64,000 nt of DNA from Xanthobacteraceae bacterium 501b. Its GTDB lineage: Bacteria; Pseudomonadota; Alphaproteobacteria; Rhizobiales; Xanthobacteraceae. Positions 1 through 9,204 of the stretch are shown one piece after another. The stretch's first letter is position 1; each line of letters begins with the position of its first letter. Under the pieces are notes generated by a model. The model was given only the letters and a program-made list of their open reading frames with translations, ran no database searches and was not told the origin of the DNA. The translations under genes and the position numbers were made by a program. The stretch is taken from assembly GCA_000378025.1 (NCBI GenBank), contig KB899087.1, positions 4,920,001 through 4,984,000 of the forward strand, written 5' to 3'.

Positions 1-474
1 AGCCGACAGGGCCAGATCGAGCGCGGCATTGGCCGGCTGGCAGATTTTGCCGCAGACGGCGAAATCGAGGTTCAGCTTCAGTTCGACGGGCTGCGTGCGG
101 TCCTTCGGCGTGATGCGCAGCGGCAGGAGCACATCGTGCTTGTAGCCGATGGAGAACGAGCCGCCATCATCGAACCGCGACGGTGCCGGCCAAAGCACCT
201 CGACAGCCTCGACATTGCGCGAACCGCTCCAATCAAAATGCGGCGGCACCCCACTGTCGCCGGGATAGCGCCAATAGGTCTTGAGGCCGGGGGGCAGGCG
301 GATTTCGACGCCGCCCATCAAGGCGCCGTCCTGGCTACCGCCCGCGACGAGGCGCGCCGCAGTGCCCTCGGGGGCCGACCAGGCGGACATGTCGCCGGCA
401 AGGGCCGAACCCGCGAGGGGCACGAGCGCGAGCGAGCACAGAGTGAGGTGACGCAGACGGCACAGCATGGCCAT
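1..474 (-). CDS. DsbD-type N-terminal (DsbC/DsbD alpha) domain protein, C-terminus cut off by window edge
   Basis: The reverse strand is open from the window edge to an ATG at 474, giving 158 residues of an exported protein. A signal peptide (LCSLALVPLAGSALA, about residues 12-26) is followed by a beta-rich domain with the phrase LKTYWRYPGDSGVPP and, near the cut edge, CGKICQPANAALDLAL. A CxxxC pair in this setting is typical of the periplasmic thiol domain of DsbD and of stand-alone DsbD-alpha-like proteins, which exchange disulfides in the envelope. A GGAGAGG Shine-Dalgarno sits 8 bases before this ATG. The stop codon and any membrane or thioredoxin domain lie outside the window, so full DsbD and a short solo domain cannot be told apart. 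It is divergent from yqgE, a pairing I associate with Rhizobiales. Confidence 0.8.
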   Translation of the reverse strand, partial: MAMLCRLRHLTLCSLALVPLAGSALAGDMSAWSAPEGTAARLVAGGSQDGALMGGVEIRLPPGLKTYWRYPGDSGVPPHFDWSGSRNVEAVEVLWPAPSRFDDGGSFSIGYKHDVLLPLRITPKDRTQPVELKLNLDFAVCGKICQPANAALDLALSA

Positions 475-603
475 GGCGATAGCCTCTCCACTCGCGAGGG
501 GGAAGTCGCGCGGGGCGCACTTTCGTGTGAGGCCGCGCCGGCCGGCCGGTCGACATAAGCGGGCGGGCTTGAAAATGCCCCGGCGGGGATTAGGCTTCTC
601 TTC

Positions 604-1230
604 ATGTGGATCGGACGCGAGCGCCCCCGAAGTCCCGACGCCCCCGCCGGCGGGACCTTTCTTGACGGACAGATGCTGGTCGCCATGCCGGGCATGCGCG
701 ACGAGCGTTTCGCCCGCGCGGTGATCTATCTGTGTGCACACTCGCCGGAAGGGGCGATGGGCATTGTGGTCAACCAGCCGGCCAGCCACGTGAATTTTCC
801 CGATCTTCTGGTCCAGCTCGACGTCATTCCGCAAGACGAGCGCATCCATCTGCCGCGCAGCGCCGGCGGGGTGAAGGTGCTGCGCGGAGGACCGGTGGAG
901 ACCGGGCGCGGCTTCGTGCTGCACACCGCCGATTTCTTCATCCAGGATTCGACCCTGCCGATCGACGACGGCATCTGCCTGACAGCGACGCTCGACATTC
1001 TCCGAGCGATGGCCACCGGCAGCGGGCCGGCCAGCGCGATGCTGGCGTTGGGCTATGCCGGCTGGGCGCCGGGGCAGCTCGAAAACGAGATCCAGCAGAA
1101 TGGCTGGCTGCATTGCCCGGCCGATCCGACGCTGGTGTTCGAGGCCGAGGCCGGGGAGAAATACGATCTGGCCCTGCGCAAGATCGGCATCGACCCTCGC
1201 ATGCTCTCCAGCGAGGCCGGCCACGCCTGA
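604..1230 (+). CDS. yqgE: YqgE/AlgH family protein (UPF0301)
   Basis: The 208-residue protein has the usual YqgE length plus about 20 N-terminal residues. The family hallmark is clear: [18 protein letters not shown], then a strand reading [19 protein letters not shown], with the later [13 protein letters not shown] and [15 protein letters not shown] segments. YqgE proteins are small cytosolic alpha/beta proteins; AlgH is linked to alginate regulation in Pseudomonas, but no biochemical activity is established. The chosen ATG has only a weak ribosome site, and the next Met is inside the conserved start of the fold, so the N-terminus is uncertain by roughly 20 residues. The downstream gene is convergent. 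Confidence 0.9.
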   Translation: MWIGRERPRSPDAPAGGTFLDGQMLVAMPGMRDERFARAVIYLCAHSPEGAMGIVVNQPASHVNFPDLLVQLDVIPQDERIHLPRSAGGVKVLRGGPVETGRGFVLHTADFFIQDSTLPIDDGICLTATLDILRAMATGSGPASAMLALGYAGWAPGQLENEIQQNGWLHCPADPTLVFEAEAGEKYDLALRKIGIDPRMLSSEAGHA

Positions 1231-1283
1231 GCCCACACGTGGCCAGGGCTCTGCGGCCAGCGCTCCGGCGCCTACCTTCAGTT

Positions 1284-4200
1284 TCAGGCTTGCGTGGTCG
1301 GCACGGACGCCGGCGTGACAGAGGATGAGGCTGCCGGGCGGGCGGCCGCCTGTGAGTCTGCCGCAGCAGAGGTCGGCTGAGCGGCGGCACGCTGCGCGGC
1401 TTCGGCGGCGCTGGCGGGCCGTGCAGCGGCGGCCAGAGGGGTGGTGGCCGAGCCTGTGCCTGCACGGGCGCCGCGCGACAGTTGGCGCCCACGTTCGAGC
1501 AGGGAGGTGGGCGGCTGCTCGGGCTGCAGGCGCTTGCGGGCCTCGTCAGTGGTCAGCGCCTCGCCGAAGAAGCGACCCTGGCCATAGCGGCAGCCCAGCT
1601 TGCCCAGCGCGGCGGCGACCTGCTCGGTTTCGACACCCTCGGCGATGATGTCCATGCCGAGATCCTGCGCCATATTGACGATGGTGCGCAGGATGACGGG
1701 GCGCTGCGCCTTGTTGCCGCTGCGGCCCAGCGCCTTGGTGAAGGTGCGGTCGACCTTGATGCTGTCGAAGGGAAAGCGCTGGAGATAGGCGAGCGCCGAA
1801 TAGCCGGAGCCGAAATCTTCCAGCGTCAGGCCAGCGTCGAGCTCGCGCATGCGCAGGAGGATCTGCGCCGTGTATTCTGGATTCTCCATCGCCAGCGATT
1901 CGGAGAGTTCCAGCTTCAGCGTGCCCGGGGCGACGACATTGCGGGCGAGCACGGCCTTGAGGTCCTGCAGCATGTCGTGGCGCAGCATCTGGCGCGAGGA
2001 GATGTTGACCGAGACGAAGATCGGCTCACCGCGCAGGGTCCGCTGCCACACGCCGAGCTGCCGGGCCGCGCTGTCGAGCACGAAAAGGCCGAGATCGACG
2101 ATCAGCCCCGATTCTTCGGCAAGGCCGAGGAAGTCGTCGGCGGCCAAGGCCCCCATCGTGGGGTGCTGCCAGCGCATCACCGTTTCAAAGCCGGCGATCC
2201 GGCGCGTCGCGAGGTCGACGATGGGCTGGTAGAGAACGCTGATCTCGCCACGTTGCAGCGCCTGGCGCAGGTCCTGCTCCATCGTCAGCCGGTCGAGCTT
2301 CTGCGTCCGCATATTGGGCCGGAACACTTCGATGCGGTCGCCGCCGACGCGCTTGGCGAAGTACATCGCCAACTCGGCATCCTTCAGCGTCTCCATCGGG
2401 GTGCGCTTCTGCCCGTCGGCGAGCAGCAGGCCGATGGAGGCGGTGATGAAGATTTCGCGGTCGCCGAAGGTGATGGGCGCGCGCAGCGTGCGGCGCAGCG
2501 TATCGGCGAAGGCGGTGATGCGCTCCGGGTCGCGCTCGGACAGCAGGATCAGGGCGAAATGGTCGCTGCCCAGACGCGCAAGCGTGTCCTGCTGCTTCAC
2601 GAGGCGCATCAGGCGGCGCGCGACGGTGAGCAGGATCGAGTCGCCCGCCGGCATGCCGAGAGAGGCATTCACCTGCTTGAAGCGGTCGAGGTCGATCAGC
2701 ATCACCGTCGGGCGGATCTGGTCGTCGCTGCGGGCAAGGCCGGCGGCGCCGGAGACGCGGTCGAGGAACAGCTCGCGATTGGGCAGGCCGGTCAGGTTGT
2801 CATGCACCGCGTCGTGCAGCATGCGCTCCTCGGCGGTGCGGCTGTCGGTGACGTCGGAGAGCGTGCCGATGCAGCGAACCACCTCGCCATCTGTGCCGAC
2901 CACTGGACGCGCGCGCAGGTTGAACCAGAGATAATGGCCGTCATGCGCGCGCAGGCGGAAATCCTGGTCGATGCGCCCGCGCCGCTGGTCCAGCAGTCCG
3001 TCCAGCGTGGCGCGGAAGCGGTCGCGGTCACCGGGATGGATGATGTCGAGCCAGCCGGCGGCCTCGGTTTCCAGCGTTCCCTGCTTGAGGCCCAGCATGT
3101 GCTCGGCCTCGGGGCTGACATGGATGCGGTCAGTATCGACATCCCAGTCCCAGACAATGTCGCCCGAACCCGCCACCGCCAGCGCCCGCCGCTCCAGTTC
3201 CTGCGCACTGCCGGCGACCGAGCCGATGCCGGCGAAGGCGTGCTGCATCACCGTGAACCCGATCAGCATCACGATCAGCACCAGGCCGCCGAGCAGCGCC
3301 GGGGCGACGAGATCGTTGCCGATGCGGCCCGACACCGCCATGCCGGCGGTAATCACCCACACCACCAGCAGGAAGAGCGTCGGGATGATCAGCACCGCCC
3401 GGTCGTAGCGGTGCAATGCCAGCCACACGACCACGCCGAAGCCCATGAAGGAGACGACCAGCAGCGAAGGCCGGGCAATCCCCGCCGCGGCGGAAGGGTC
3501 GAGAAGCGCAAGCCCGACGATGGCGGCGAGGAACACCAGCCAGCCGGCGGTGACATGGGCGTAGCGCACATGCCAGCGATTGAGGTTGAGATAGGCGAAC
3601 AGGAACACCACCAGCGTCGCGGCAAGGATCGCCTCGCCCGCCGCGCGCCAGAATTGCTGCGCCAGCGGCGAAATGCCGAACACTTTCGACCAGAAGCCGA
3701 AATCAAGGCCGATATAGCCCAACACCGCCCAGGCCAGTGCCGCCGCCGCCGGGAACATGGCGCTGCCCTTCACCACGAACAGGATGGTGAGGAAGAGGGC
3801 GAGCAGGCCGGCAATGCCGATGACGATGCCGTTATAGAGGGTGAAGCTGTTGACCTTGTCCTTATAGGCCTCCGGCTCCCACAGATAGAGCTGTGGCAGC
3901 CCGCCATCGCCAAGCTCGGCCACCAGCGTTACCGTGGTGCCGGGGTCGAGGGTGAGGAAGAACACATCGGCATCCGGCGCGTTCTGCAGCTCCGGGCGGA
4001 AGCCCTGGCTCGTCGTCACGTTGAGGATGCGGCGATTGCCGAGGTCCGGCCAGAACACGCCCGAGCCCACCATGCGATAATGCGGGGCGACGATCAGCCG
4101 GTCGACCTGTTCATCGGTGTTGTTGGCGAGGGCAAACACCGCCCATTTGCTGCCATTCGGCCCCGTCGCCACCGAGCGCACTTCGATGCGGCGCACGATG

Positions 4201-4541
4201 CCGTCGGCGCCCGGCACGGTGGAAACCTGGATGCGGTCCGTGTCGCTGGTGCGGCGCTCAATGGCGGGGGCGAGGTCGACGACCGGGGCATCGAGCCGGA
4301 TGGCCACGGCCTCCAGCGCGCGGGCGCCTGGCATGCCCAGAGCGAGCATCGCGAACAGCAGCGCCGCCGCCACCGCGAACGCCCGGGCGACGGCCGGCCG
4401 GCGGGAGGGAAGACGCGGCGTTCCCCGCGACGGCACTGGACGAACAATGAGCAAACGAAATCCCCAGAAGGCTGCCTTGAACGCCGCGCCGCGGGCTCCC
4501 GACGGCGAAGCGTCACGATGAGTAACGGTGCCCGGCGGCAT
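1284..4541 (-). CDS. Membrane-anchored PAS-GGDEF-EAL signalling protein
   Basis: About 1085 residues. An N-terminal hydrophobic leader (AFAVAAALLFAMLALG) precedes a periplasmic domain of roughly 150 residues ending in LPQLYLWEPEAY. Seven or so membrane helices follow (about 235-440), as in 7TM-type sensors. Next come a PAS domain (about 450-575, DIVWDWDVDTDRIHVS), a GGDEF domain (about 580-750) and an EAL domain (about 765-1015), then an Ala/Pro-rich tail. The GGDEF loop reads RLGSDHFALIL, so the GG(D/E)EF cyclase motif is degenerate and diguanylate cyclase activity is unlikely. In the EAL domain FETVMRW replaces FEALLRW and EDFGSGYS replaces DDFGTGYS, but the acidic residues, IKVDRTF and IAEGVETEQ are kept, so c-di-GMP phosphodiesterase activity is plausible. 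The longest frame begins with TTG at 4622; ATG 4541 is preferred, though a still later start is possible. Confidence 0.85.
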   Translation of the reverse strand: MPPGTVTHRDASPSGARGAAFKAAFWGFRLLIVRPVPSRGTPRLPSRRPAVARAFAVAAALLFAMLALGMPGARALEAVAIRLDAPVVDLAPAIERRTSDTDRIQVSTVPGADGIVRRIEVRSVATGPNGSKWAVFALANNTDEQVDRLIVAPHYRMVGSGVFWPDLGNRRILNVTTSQGFRPELQNAPDADVFFLTLDPGTTVTLVAELGDGGLPQLYLWEPEAYKDKVNSFTLYNGIVIGIAGLLALFLTILFVVKGSAMFPAAAALAWAVLGYIGLDFGFWSKVFGISPLAQQFWRAAGEAILAATLVVFLFAYLNLNRWHVRYAHVTAGWLVFLAAIVGLALLDPSAAAGIARPSLLVVSFMGFGVVVWLALHRYDRAVLIIPTLFLLVVWVITAGMAVSGRIGNDLVAPALLGGLVLIVMLIGFTVMQHAFAGIGSVAGSAQELERRALAVAGSGDIVWDWDVDTDRIHVSPEAEHMLGLKQGTLETEAAGWLDIIHPGDRDRFRATLDGLLDQRRGRIDQDFRLRAHDGHYLWFNLRARPVVGTDGEVVRCIGTLSDVTDSRTAEERMLHDAVHDNLTGLPNRELFLDRVSGAAGLARSDDQIRPTVMLIDLDRFKQVNASLGMPAGDSILLTVARRLMRLVKQQDTLARLGSDHFALILLSERDPERITAFADTLRRTLRAPITFGDREIFITASIGLLLADGQKRTPMETLKDAELAMYFAKRVGGDRIEVFRPNMRTQKLDRLTMEQDLRQALQRGEISVLYQPIVDLATRRIAGFETVMRWQHPTMGALAADDFLGLAEESGLIVDLGLFVLDSAARQLGVWQRTLRGEPIFVSVNISSRQMLRHDMLQDLKAVLARNVVAPGTLKLELSESLAMENPEYTAQILLRMRELDAGLTLEDFGSGYSALAYLQRFPFDSIKVDRTFTKALGRSGNKAQRPVILRTIVNMAQDLGMDIIAEGVETEQVAAALGKLGCRYGQGRFFGEALTTDEARKRLQPEQPPTSLLERGRQLSRGARAGTGSATTPLAAAARPASAAEAAQRAAAQPTSAAADSQAAARPAASSSVTPASVPTTQA

Positions 4542-4637
4542 GAGCAAGGCGGGAACTCCCCACCCTGAGCCGGCGTCGGCGCGGAAAGAGGGCGCCTGTC
4601 CCCGAATTCGGGTCGCGATCAAAACCGCGAAGCATGG

Positions 4638-5675
4638 CTAATAGGCCGGGGCGGGCGCCCACGGCTTGACGAGTGTCTGCGCCTGCGCCCGCTGTTCGGG
4701 CGTGAGCGAGGCAACCAGCTTGTCGAGCATCGGGTCGTCGAGGTTCTGCGCCTTGGCGGCAAGGTGCCAGGCGGCGGCGGCAATCACGTCCTTGGGAGCG
4801 CCCCGCCCGGCGGACAGGATACGGGCATAGCGGTTCTGCGCGATGGTGTTTCCCTGCAGCGCCGCCTTGCGGAAAAGCGCGGCCGCGCGCTCCTCATCCT
4901 TCGGCACGCCCGTGCCGTTGAAGACCACGATGGCGAGCTCCGTGGTGGCGACGTCGTTGCCGACCTCACTGGCGCGCTGGAGCAGCCGCGCCGACTCGAC
5001 AGGGTCGCGCGGCACGCCATTGCCGTCGCGATAGAGTGTCGCCAGCGCATAAAGGGCATCCGGCTGGTCTCTCTCAGCCCCGCGCTTGAACCATTCGGCA
5101 GCGATGGCCGGCTCCTTCGGCGCCACCTGCCCCTGGAGATAGACGAGCCCGAGATTATAGGCGGCGCGCGCGTTTCCGCTTTCGGCGGCCCGGCGGAAGA
5201 AGTCGACCGCCTGGTCTTTGTTGGAGGTCGAGGCGGAGGCCATGAGAATCGCGCCAAGGGTGAAAAGCGCGTCAGGATTGCCCTTCGCCGCCGCCGCTTC
5301 GTACCATTTGCGCGCCGCTGTCGGGTCCTGTCGCACACCATAACCCTGGGAGAGCAACTCCGCCGCGAGCACCATGGAGACGGCGTCGCCCTGCGCATTG
5401 GCCCGGCTGACGGCGAGATCGAGTGCCGTGCGGTAGCGGCCGCGCTGATAGGCGGTGAAAGCGGGGTCGGGATCGACGCCCAGCGGGGCCTGGGTGCTCG
5501 GCGTGCCCAGCCTGGGGCCGGGAGGATTCGGTGCGGCGCGTTTGGCTGCGCCGGGCGCCGTCTCGGTCGCGGACTGCGCCTGTGCCGCGCCCGCCGGGGC
5601 GGTCCACGCCAGACACGCCAGCAGCGCGCCGGCCGGGAAGGCCAGGGATCGGCCGGGCGCGCGCGGCGGCCGCAT
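4638..5675 (-). CDS. Exported Sel1-repeat (SLR/TPR) protein
   Basis: A 345-residue protein with an N-terminal secretion signal (ALLACLAWTAPAGAAQA) and about six tandem Sel1-like repeats from residue 75 on, for example AARKWYEAAAAKGNPDALFT, VDFFRRAAESGNARAAYNLG, AAEWFKRGAERDQPDALYAL and AAALFRKAALQGNTIAQNRY. Sel1 repeats build solenoids for protein contacts; a periplasmic scaffold is inferred and no partner is visible. Its ATG overlaps the stop codon of the upstream ThiE-like gene (TAATG), so translation of the two is probably coupled. The repeats end about 40 residues before the C-terminus (PWAPAPAY). Confidence 0.85.
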   Translation of the reverse strand: MRPPRAPGRSLAFPAGALLACLAWTAPAGAAQAQSATETAPGAAKRAAPNPPGPRLGTPSTQAPLGVDPDPAFTAYQRGRYRTALDLAVSRANAQGDAVSMVLAAELLSQGYGVRQDPTAARKWYEAAAAKGNPDALFTLGAILMASASTSNKDQAVDFFRRAAESGNARAAYNLGLVYLQGQVAPKEPAIAAEWFKRGAERDQPDALYALATLYRDGNGVPRDPVESARLLQRASEVGNDVATTELAIVVFNGTGVPKDEERAAALFRKAALQGNTIAQNRYARILSAGRGAPKDVIAAAAWHLAAKAQNLDDPMLDKLVASLTPEQRAQAQTLVKPWAPAPAY

Positions 5676-6334
5676 TAGGAAGCGTCCCCGATGGCGGCCA
5701 GCCGCTCGGCGAGCGCCCGGGCACCGTCGCGCGGCGCCTCGAAGACCAGCGTATCGACGGCCACGAAGTCGGCTCCGGCAGCGACAAGCGCCGTCACCTC
5801 GTCAAGCGTGCGCGCATAGCCAACGCAGGGCGGCTCGAAGACCTGCGCCCACCAGTCGATGCGCTCCAGCGTCGCCTCGAAGGGCGGGCGGCGCCCTTCG
5901 GCGTCCGGCTCGCCGAACATCACATAATCGGCACCGTTCTCCGCCGCCGTCATCGCGTCGTGCTTGGTGCGCAGCGCTCCTGCGCCAGCGATGCCGTCGG
6001 GACGCAGCGTCGGCGCGGCACTTTTCAGCGCCGAAGCGTCGTCGAAATGGGCGCCGTCGGCTCCAAGAGTGGCAACGAGCGCGACGTTGCCCTCAAGAAG
6101 CCCGGCGGCGCCGATGGCGTGGCAGGCATCGAGCAGAGGCCCCATAGCCTGTGCCGCCGCGCCATCGAGGGGGCGCAGAAGCACGGCCGCGATGTCGACC
6201 TCCTGAGCGGCCTGGCGGAGCGCCTCGGCCTGCGCCGCGATGCCGGCCGGATCGGCGAGGGACGGCACGAGTACATAGAGGCGGGGCGCCGGTCGAGCCG
6301 GCGTGGAATCGGAGCGGGAGGAGGAACGAGCCAT
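5675..6334 (-). CDS. Thiamine phosphate synthase (ThiE)-like protein, divergent
   Basis: The 219-residue protein has a TIM-barrel-like pattern that fits the ThiE family: PRLYVLVPSLADP at the first strand, ALRTKHDAMTAAENGADYVMFG where ThiE has the S-H-xx-EA-A-GADY segment, and GYARTLDEVTALVAAGADFVAVD near the end. ThiE joins the pyrimidine and thiazole halves of thiamine. Key substrate motifs (QxRxK at strand 2, the GxEDL segment and the diphosphate-binding GG) are not recognisable, so enzymatic function is doubtful and a degenerate paralogue is possible. ATG 6334 is preferred over a longer in-frame start at 6469. The gene overlaps the Sel1 gene by one base. I see no TPP riboswitch upstream. 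Confidence 0.65.
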   Translation of the reverse strand: MARSSSRSDSTPARPAPRLYVLVPSLADPAGIAAQAEALRQAAQEVDIAAVLLRPLDGAAAQAMGPLLDACHAIGAAGLLEGNVALVATLGADGAHFDDASALKSAAPTLRPDGIAGAGALRTKHDAMTAAENGADYVMFGEPDAEGRRPPFEATLERIDWWAQVFEPPCVGYARTLDEVTALVAAGADFVAVDTLVFEAPRDGARALAERLAAIGDAS

Positions 6335-6630
6335 CAGGGAACAGTCTTGTGACGAGCCATGGGGAAGCCATCGTGCAGGATGGCGGCGAAAGCACGGCAC
6401 GCGCGCCAGTCTGTCTAGCGCGCGTGCCCCTCGGCGGTCCAGTGATGGGCCTGGAAGGAGGGAGAGCATCTCTCCGCCTTAATGCGGTAACATTTTAACG
6501 GCGTTCTCTCCTCCCGTCATTTCGCGTCAGGCCCGGGCCAGTCTTATCGGCGCACAATGGCGGTGATATTGGTTGGCTGGGCGCCATCGCCCGGCCTGTC
6601 GCCGGATCGTTGCTGCCCGTTGGGGGAAAC

Positions 6631-9126
6631 ATGCGCCATCATCCTCATCCCATCGCCGCACTTGCGGCGGTTCTCGCCATAAGCGTTACGCCGGCTCTCG
6701 CGCAGCAGCCGGCCGCTCCGGCGGCGGCGGCCACGGCCGGCCCGGCTTCCGCCATTCCGCCAGCGCTGGCCTGGCCGCGCAGCTTCGACCTCGGCGACAA
6801 GCTGCTGCAGGTCTATCAGCCGATGATCGAGCAATGGAACGGGGACCAGATCTCCGGCCGCGCCGCTGTCGCCATCGGTCCGAAGCCCGACGCCAATGGC
6901 GCCTCTTCCACCACGCCCGCCGCCGGCCCGACCTATGGCCTCGCCCGCTTCACCGCGCGTGTGGCGATCGACAAGCCGTCCAAGCTGGCGCAACTGAGCA
7001 ATATCCGCATCACCTCGGTCGATTTGCCGACCGATTCCTCGCAGGATGCGGTGCTGCTGAACGCGCTGCAGTCGCGCATCTCGCCGCAGGGCATGACCTT
7101 CGCCCTTGATCATCTGATGACCAGCTATGCCGCGACCAAGCAACTGGACAAGGAGATGACCCAGCCGGTGGAGAACACGCCCCCGCGCATCATCTTCGCG
7201 GACAAGCCTACCCTGCTCGTGCTGGTTGCCGGCCAGCCGGTGCCGCGGCCGGTGGACGGGGTGCCGGGCTTCCAGCGGATCGTCAACACCCAGCCGCTGA
7301 TGCTGGTCGACGGCGCCGGCCTCTATCACCTTCAGGCCGCCGGCACCTGGTACCAGGCGCCGGCCATTGCGGGGCCATGGACCGTTACCGCTCAGCCGGA
7401 CCCATCGCTGGAGGCCGCCGGCAGCACGGCGACCTATGAGGAGCCGGCGCAGACCATGCTGCCTGCCAATGGGCAGAAGCCGGCGACGCCCCCGGCGATC
7501 CTCGTCTCCACCACGCCGACCGAGCTCGTCATCACAGCCGGTGCGCCGCAGATGACGCCGGTGGGCGGCACCTCGCTGTTGCGCGTGAGCAATGCCGACC
7601 ACGCGATCATCCTCGATCCCGACAGCAACCAGTATTATGTGCTGATCTCGGGCCGCTGGTTCCGCGCCGCTGGTTTCAATGGCCCATGGAGCTTCGTGCC
7701 CGGCACCAGCCTGCCCGCCGGCTTTGCCAAGATTTCGCCGACCGACCCGGCGGCGAATGCGCTGGTCGCGGTGCCCGGCACGCCGCAGGCGAAGGAGGCG
7801 GCGATTGCCGCCACCGTGCCCCAGACCGCCACCATCAAGCGCGATACGCAGCTCACCATCAAATATGATGGCGGGTCGCCGAAATTCGAACCGATCAAGG
7901 GCACTATCCTGTCCTCAGCGGTGAACACCCGCACGCCGGTGATCCAGCTTGACCCGGCGCGCTATTATGCGCTGTTCCAGGGGGCCTGGTTCGTCTCGGC
8001 GACACCGACCGGCCCGTGGCTGGTCGCGGACGTGGTGCCGGACGCGATCTACACCATCCCGGTGTCCTCGCCGCTGCACTACGTCACCTATGTCCGCGTC
8101 TACGCCTCGACGGCCGATGTCGTCACGGTTGGCTACACGCCCGGCTATATGGGCGTGGTGATCGAGCCGGGTGGCACGGTGGTCTATGGCACCGGCTACA
8201 ATTGCGTCGGCTATATCGGCACCTATTGGTATGGCTGCCCCGCCACCTATGGCTATGACGCCGCCTTCGCCTGGACCGACGGCTTCGGCTTCGGCTACGA
8301 CGCTGCCTTCGGCTGGGGCGCGATGTATCCCTGGTGGGGTCCGTATTGGCGGCCCGGCCCCTGGGGCGGTCCCTGGGCGGGTGTCGACATTGCCCGCACC
8401 AACATCTATGGCGCCTGGGGCGGCGCGGCGACCTGGGATCACGCCTGGGGTGTCGGCCCCTATGGCACCGCCTGGGGCGCTAACGCGGTCCATGGCGTGA
8501 CCGGCTGGGGCACCGATTTCGCCGGCCGCTCCGGCGCCGCCTTCAACCCCTGGACCGGCAATTATGCCGCCGGGCGCTCGGCCGCCTTCTTCAACCCCTA
8601 CACGGGCGCCCATGGCGAGGCGCGCGCCGGGGTGGCGGGCAATGCCTATACCGGTAACGCCGTCGCCGGCCGCGAATCGGCGGGCTACAACCCGACGACA
8701 GGTGTCGGCCATGCGTCGGAGACAGGGGTTGTCGATAATGACGGCCACGTCAGCGTCGACAGCCGCGGCGTCGCTGGCAATGCCAAGACCGGCAATGGCG
8801 TGGCCTGGAACAACGGCAACGTCTATACCGACCATGACGGCTCGATTCACCAGTACGACGCCAATAATGGCTGGCAAAGCCAGTCCATCGACGGATGGAA
8901 GGCCAACACCGATGCCGACCAGATGGGTCGGCTGGACCAGCAGCGCCAATATCAGGGCTATGGTGACCAGCGCGCCGACAGCTTCGCCCGGGCCGGGGGC
9001 TATGACGGTTTCGGCGGCGGAGACCATTATGGTGGCGGCTATGGCGGTGGCTTCCACGACGATTTTGGTGGAGGCGGCGGCTTCCGGGGAGGCTTCGGCG
9101 GAGGCTTTGGCGGCGGGCGCCGCTGA
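6631..9126 (+). CDS. Exported W-repeat, Gly/Tyr-rich protein (often annotated carbohydrate-binding family)
   Basis: An 831-residue protein with a clear signal peptide (IAALAAVLAISVTPALA). The middle part carries three related units of about 120 residues, each ending in a paired-Trp signature: GTWYQAPAIAGPWTV, GRWFRAAGFNGPWSF and GAWFVSATPTGPWLV. The following stretch is strongly Trp/Tyr/Gly-rich (YGYDAAFAW, WWGPYWRPGPWGGPW). Short NPxTG-type repeats come next (FNPWTGNYAAG, FNPYTGAHGEA, YNPTTGVGHAS), and the C-terminus is almost pure Gly/Phe/Arg. The function is not known to me; the composition suggests a surface or extracellular structural or binding protein. ATG 6631 follows GGGGGAAAC and is preferred to an in-frame TTG at 6610. 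A strong terminator follows, so it is probably monocistronic. Confidence 0.75.
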   Translation: MRHHPHPIAALAAVLAISVTPALAQQPAAPAAAATAGPASAIPPALAWPRSFDLGDKLLQVYQPMIEQWNGDQISGRAAVAIGPKPDANGASSTTPAAGPTYGLARFTARVAIDKPSKLAQLSNIRITSVDLPTDSSQDAVLLNALQSRISPQGMTFALDHLMTSYAATKQLDKEMTQPVENTPPRIIFADKPTLLVLVAGQPVPRPVDGVPGFQRIVNTQPLMLVDGAGLYHLQAAGTWYQAPAIAGPWTVTAQPDPSLEAAGSTATYEEPAQTMLPANGQKPATPPAILVSTTPTELVITAGAPQMTPVGGTSLLRVSNADHAIILDPDSNQYYVLISGRWFRAAGFNGPWSFVPGTSLPAGFAKISPTDPAANALVAVPGTPQAKEAAIAATVPQTATIKRDTQLTIKYDGGSPKFEPIKGTILSSAVNTRTPVIQLDPARYYALFQGAWFVSATPTGPWLVADVVPDAIYTIPVSSPLHYVTYVRVYASTADVVTVGYTPGYMGVVIEPGGTVVYGTGYNCVGYIGTYWYGCPATYGYDAAFAWTDGFGFGYDAAFGWGAMYPWWGPYWRPGPWGGPWAGVDIARTNIYGAWGGAATWDHAWGVGPYGTAWGANAVHGVTGWGTDFAGRSGAAFNPWTGNYAAGRSAAFFNPYTGAHGEARAGVAGNAYTGNAVAGRESAGYNPTTGVGHASETGVVDNDGHVSVDSRGVAGNAKTGNGVAWNNGNVYTDHDGSIHQYDANNGWQSQSIDGWKANTDADQMGRLDQQRQYQGYGDQRADSFARAGGYDGFGGGDHYGGGYGGGFHDDFGGGGGFRGGFGGGFGGGRR

Positions 9127-9154
9127 AGTCGGATTGTTTATATAGCGACACGTC

Positions 9155-9183
9155 ATCCCCGGCCTAGTGCCGGGGATTTTTTT
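9155..9183 (+). terminator. Rho-independent terminator of the W-repeat protein gene
   Basis: A perfect 9-bp stem (ATCCCCGGC/GCCGGGGAT) with a CTAGT loop is followed directly by seven T, 28 bases after the stop codon. Confidence 0.9.
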
Positions 9184-9204
9184 GCCGCGGAGGGAGGGCG
9201 CTGC

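Noticed and set aside
1482..4568. Very long plus-strand open frame (about 1028 codons) opposite the PAS-GGDEF-EAL gene
   Set aside because: It is a high-GC antisense shadow: rich in Arg, His and Gln, no domain, and the opposite strand encodes clear domains. Similar long shadows oppose dgcA, etfA, tolQRA and pgk.
6335..6490. TPP riboswitch before the ThiE-like gene
   Set aside because: The conserved CUGAGA core is not found on the minus strand here.
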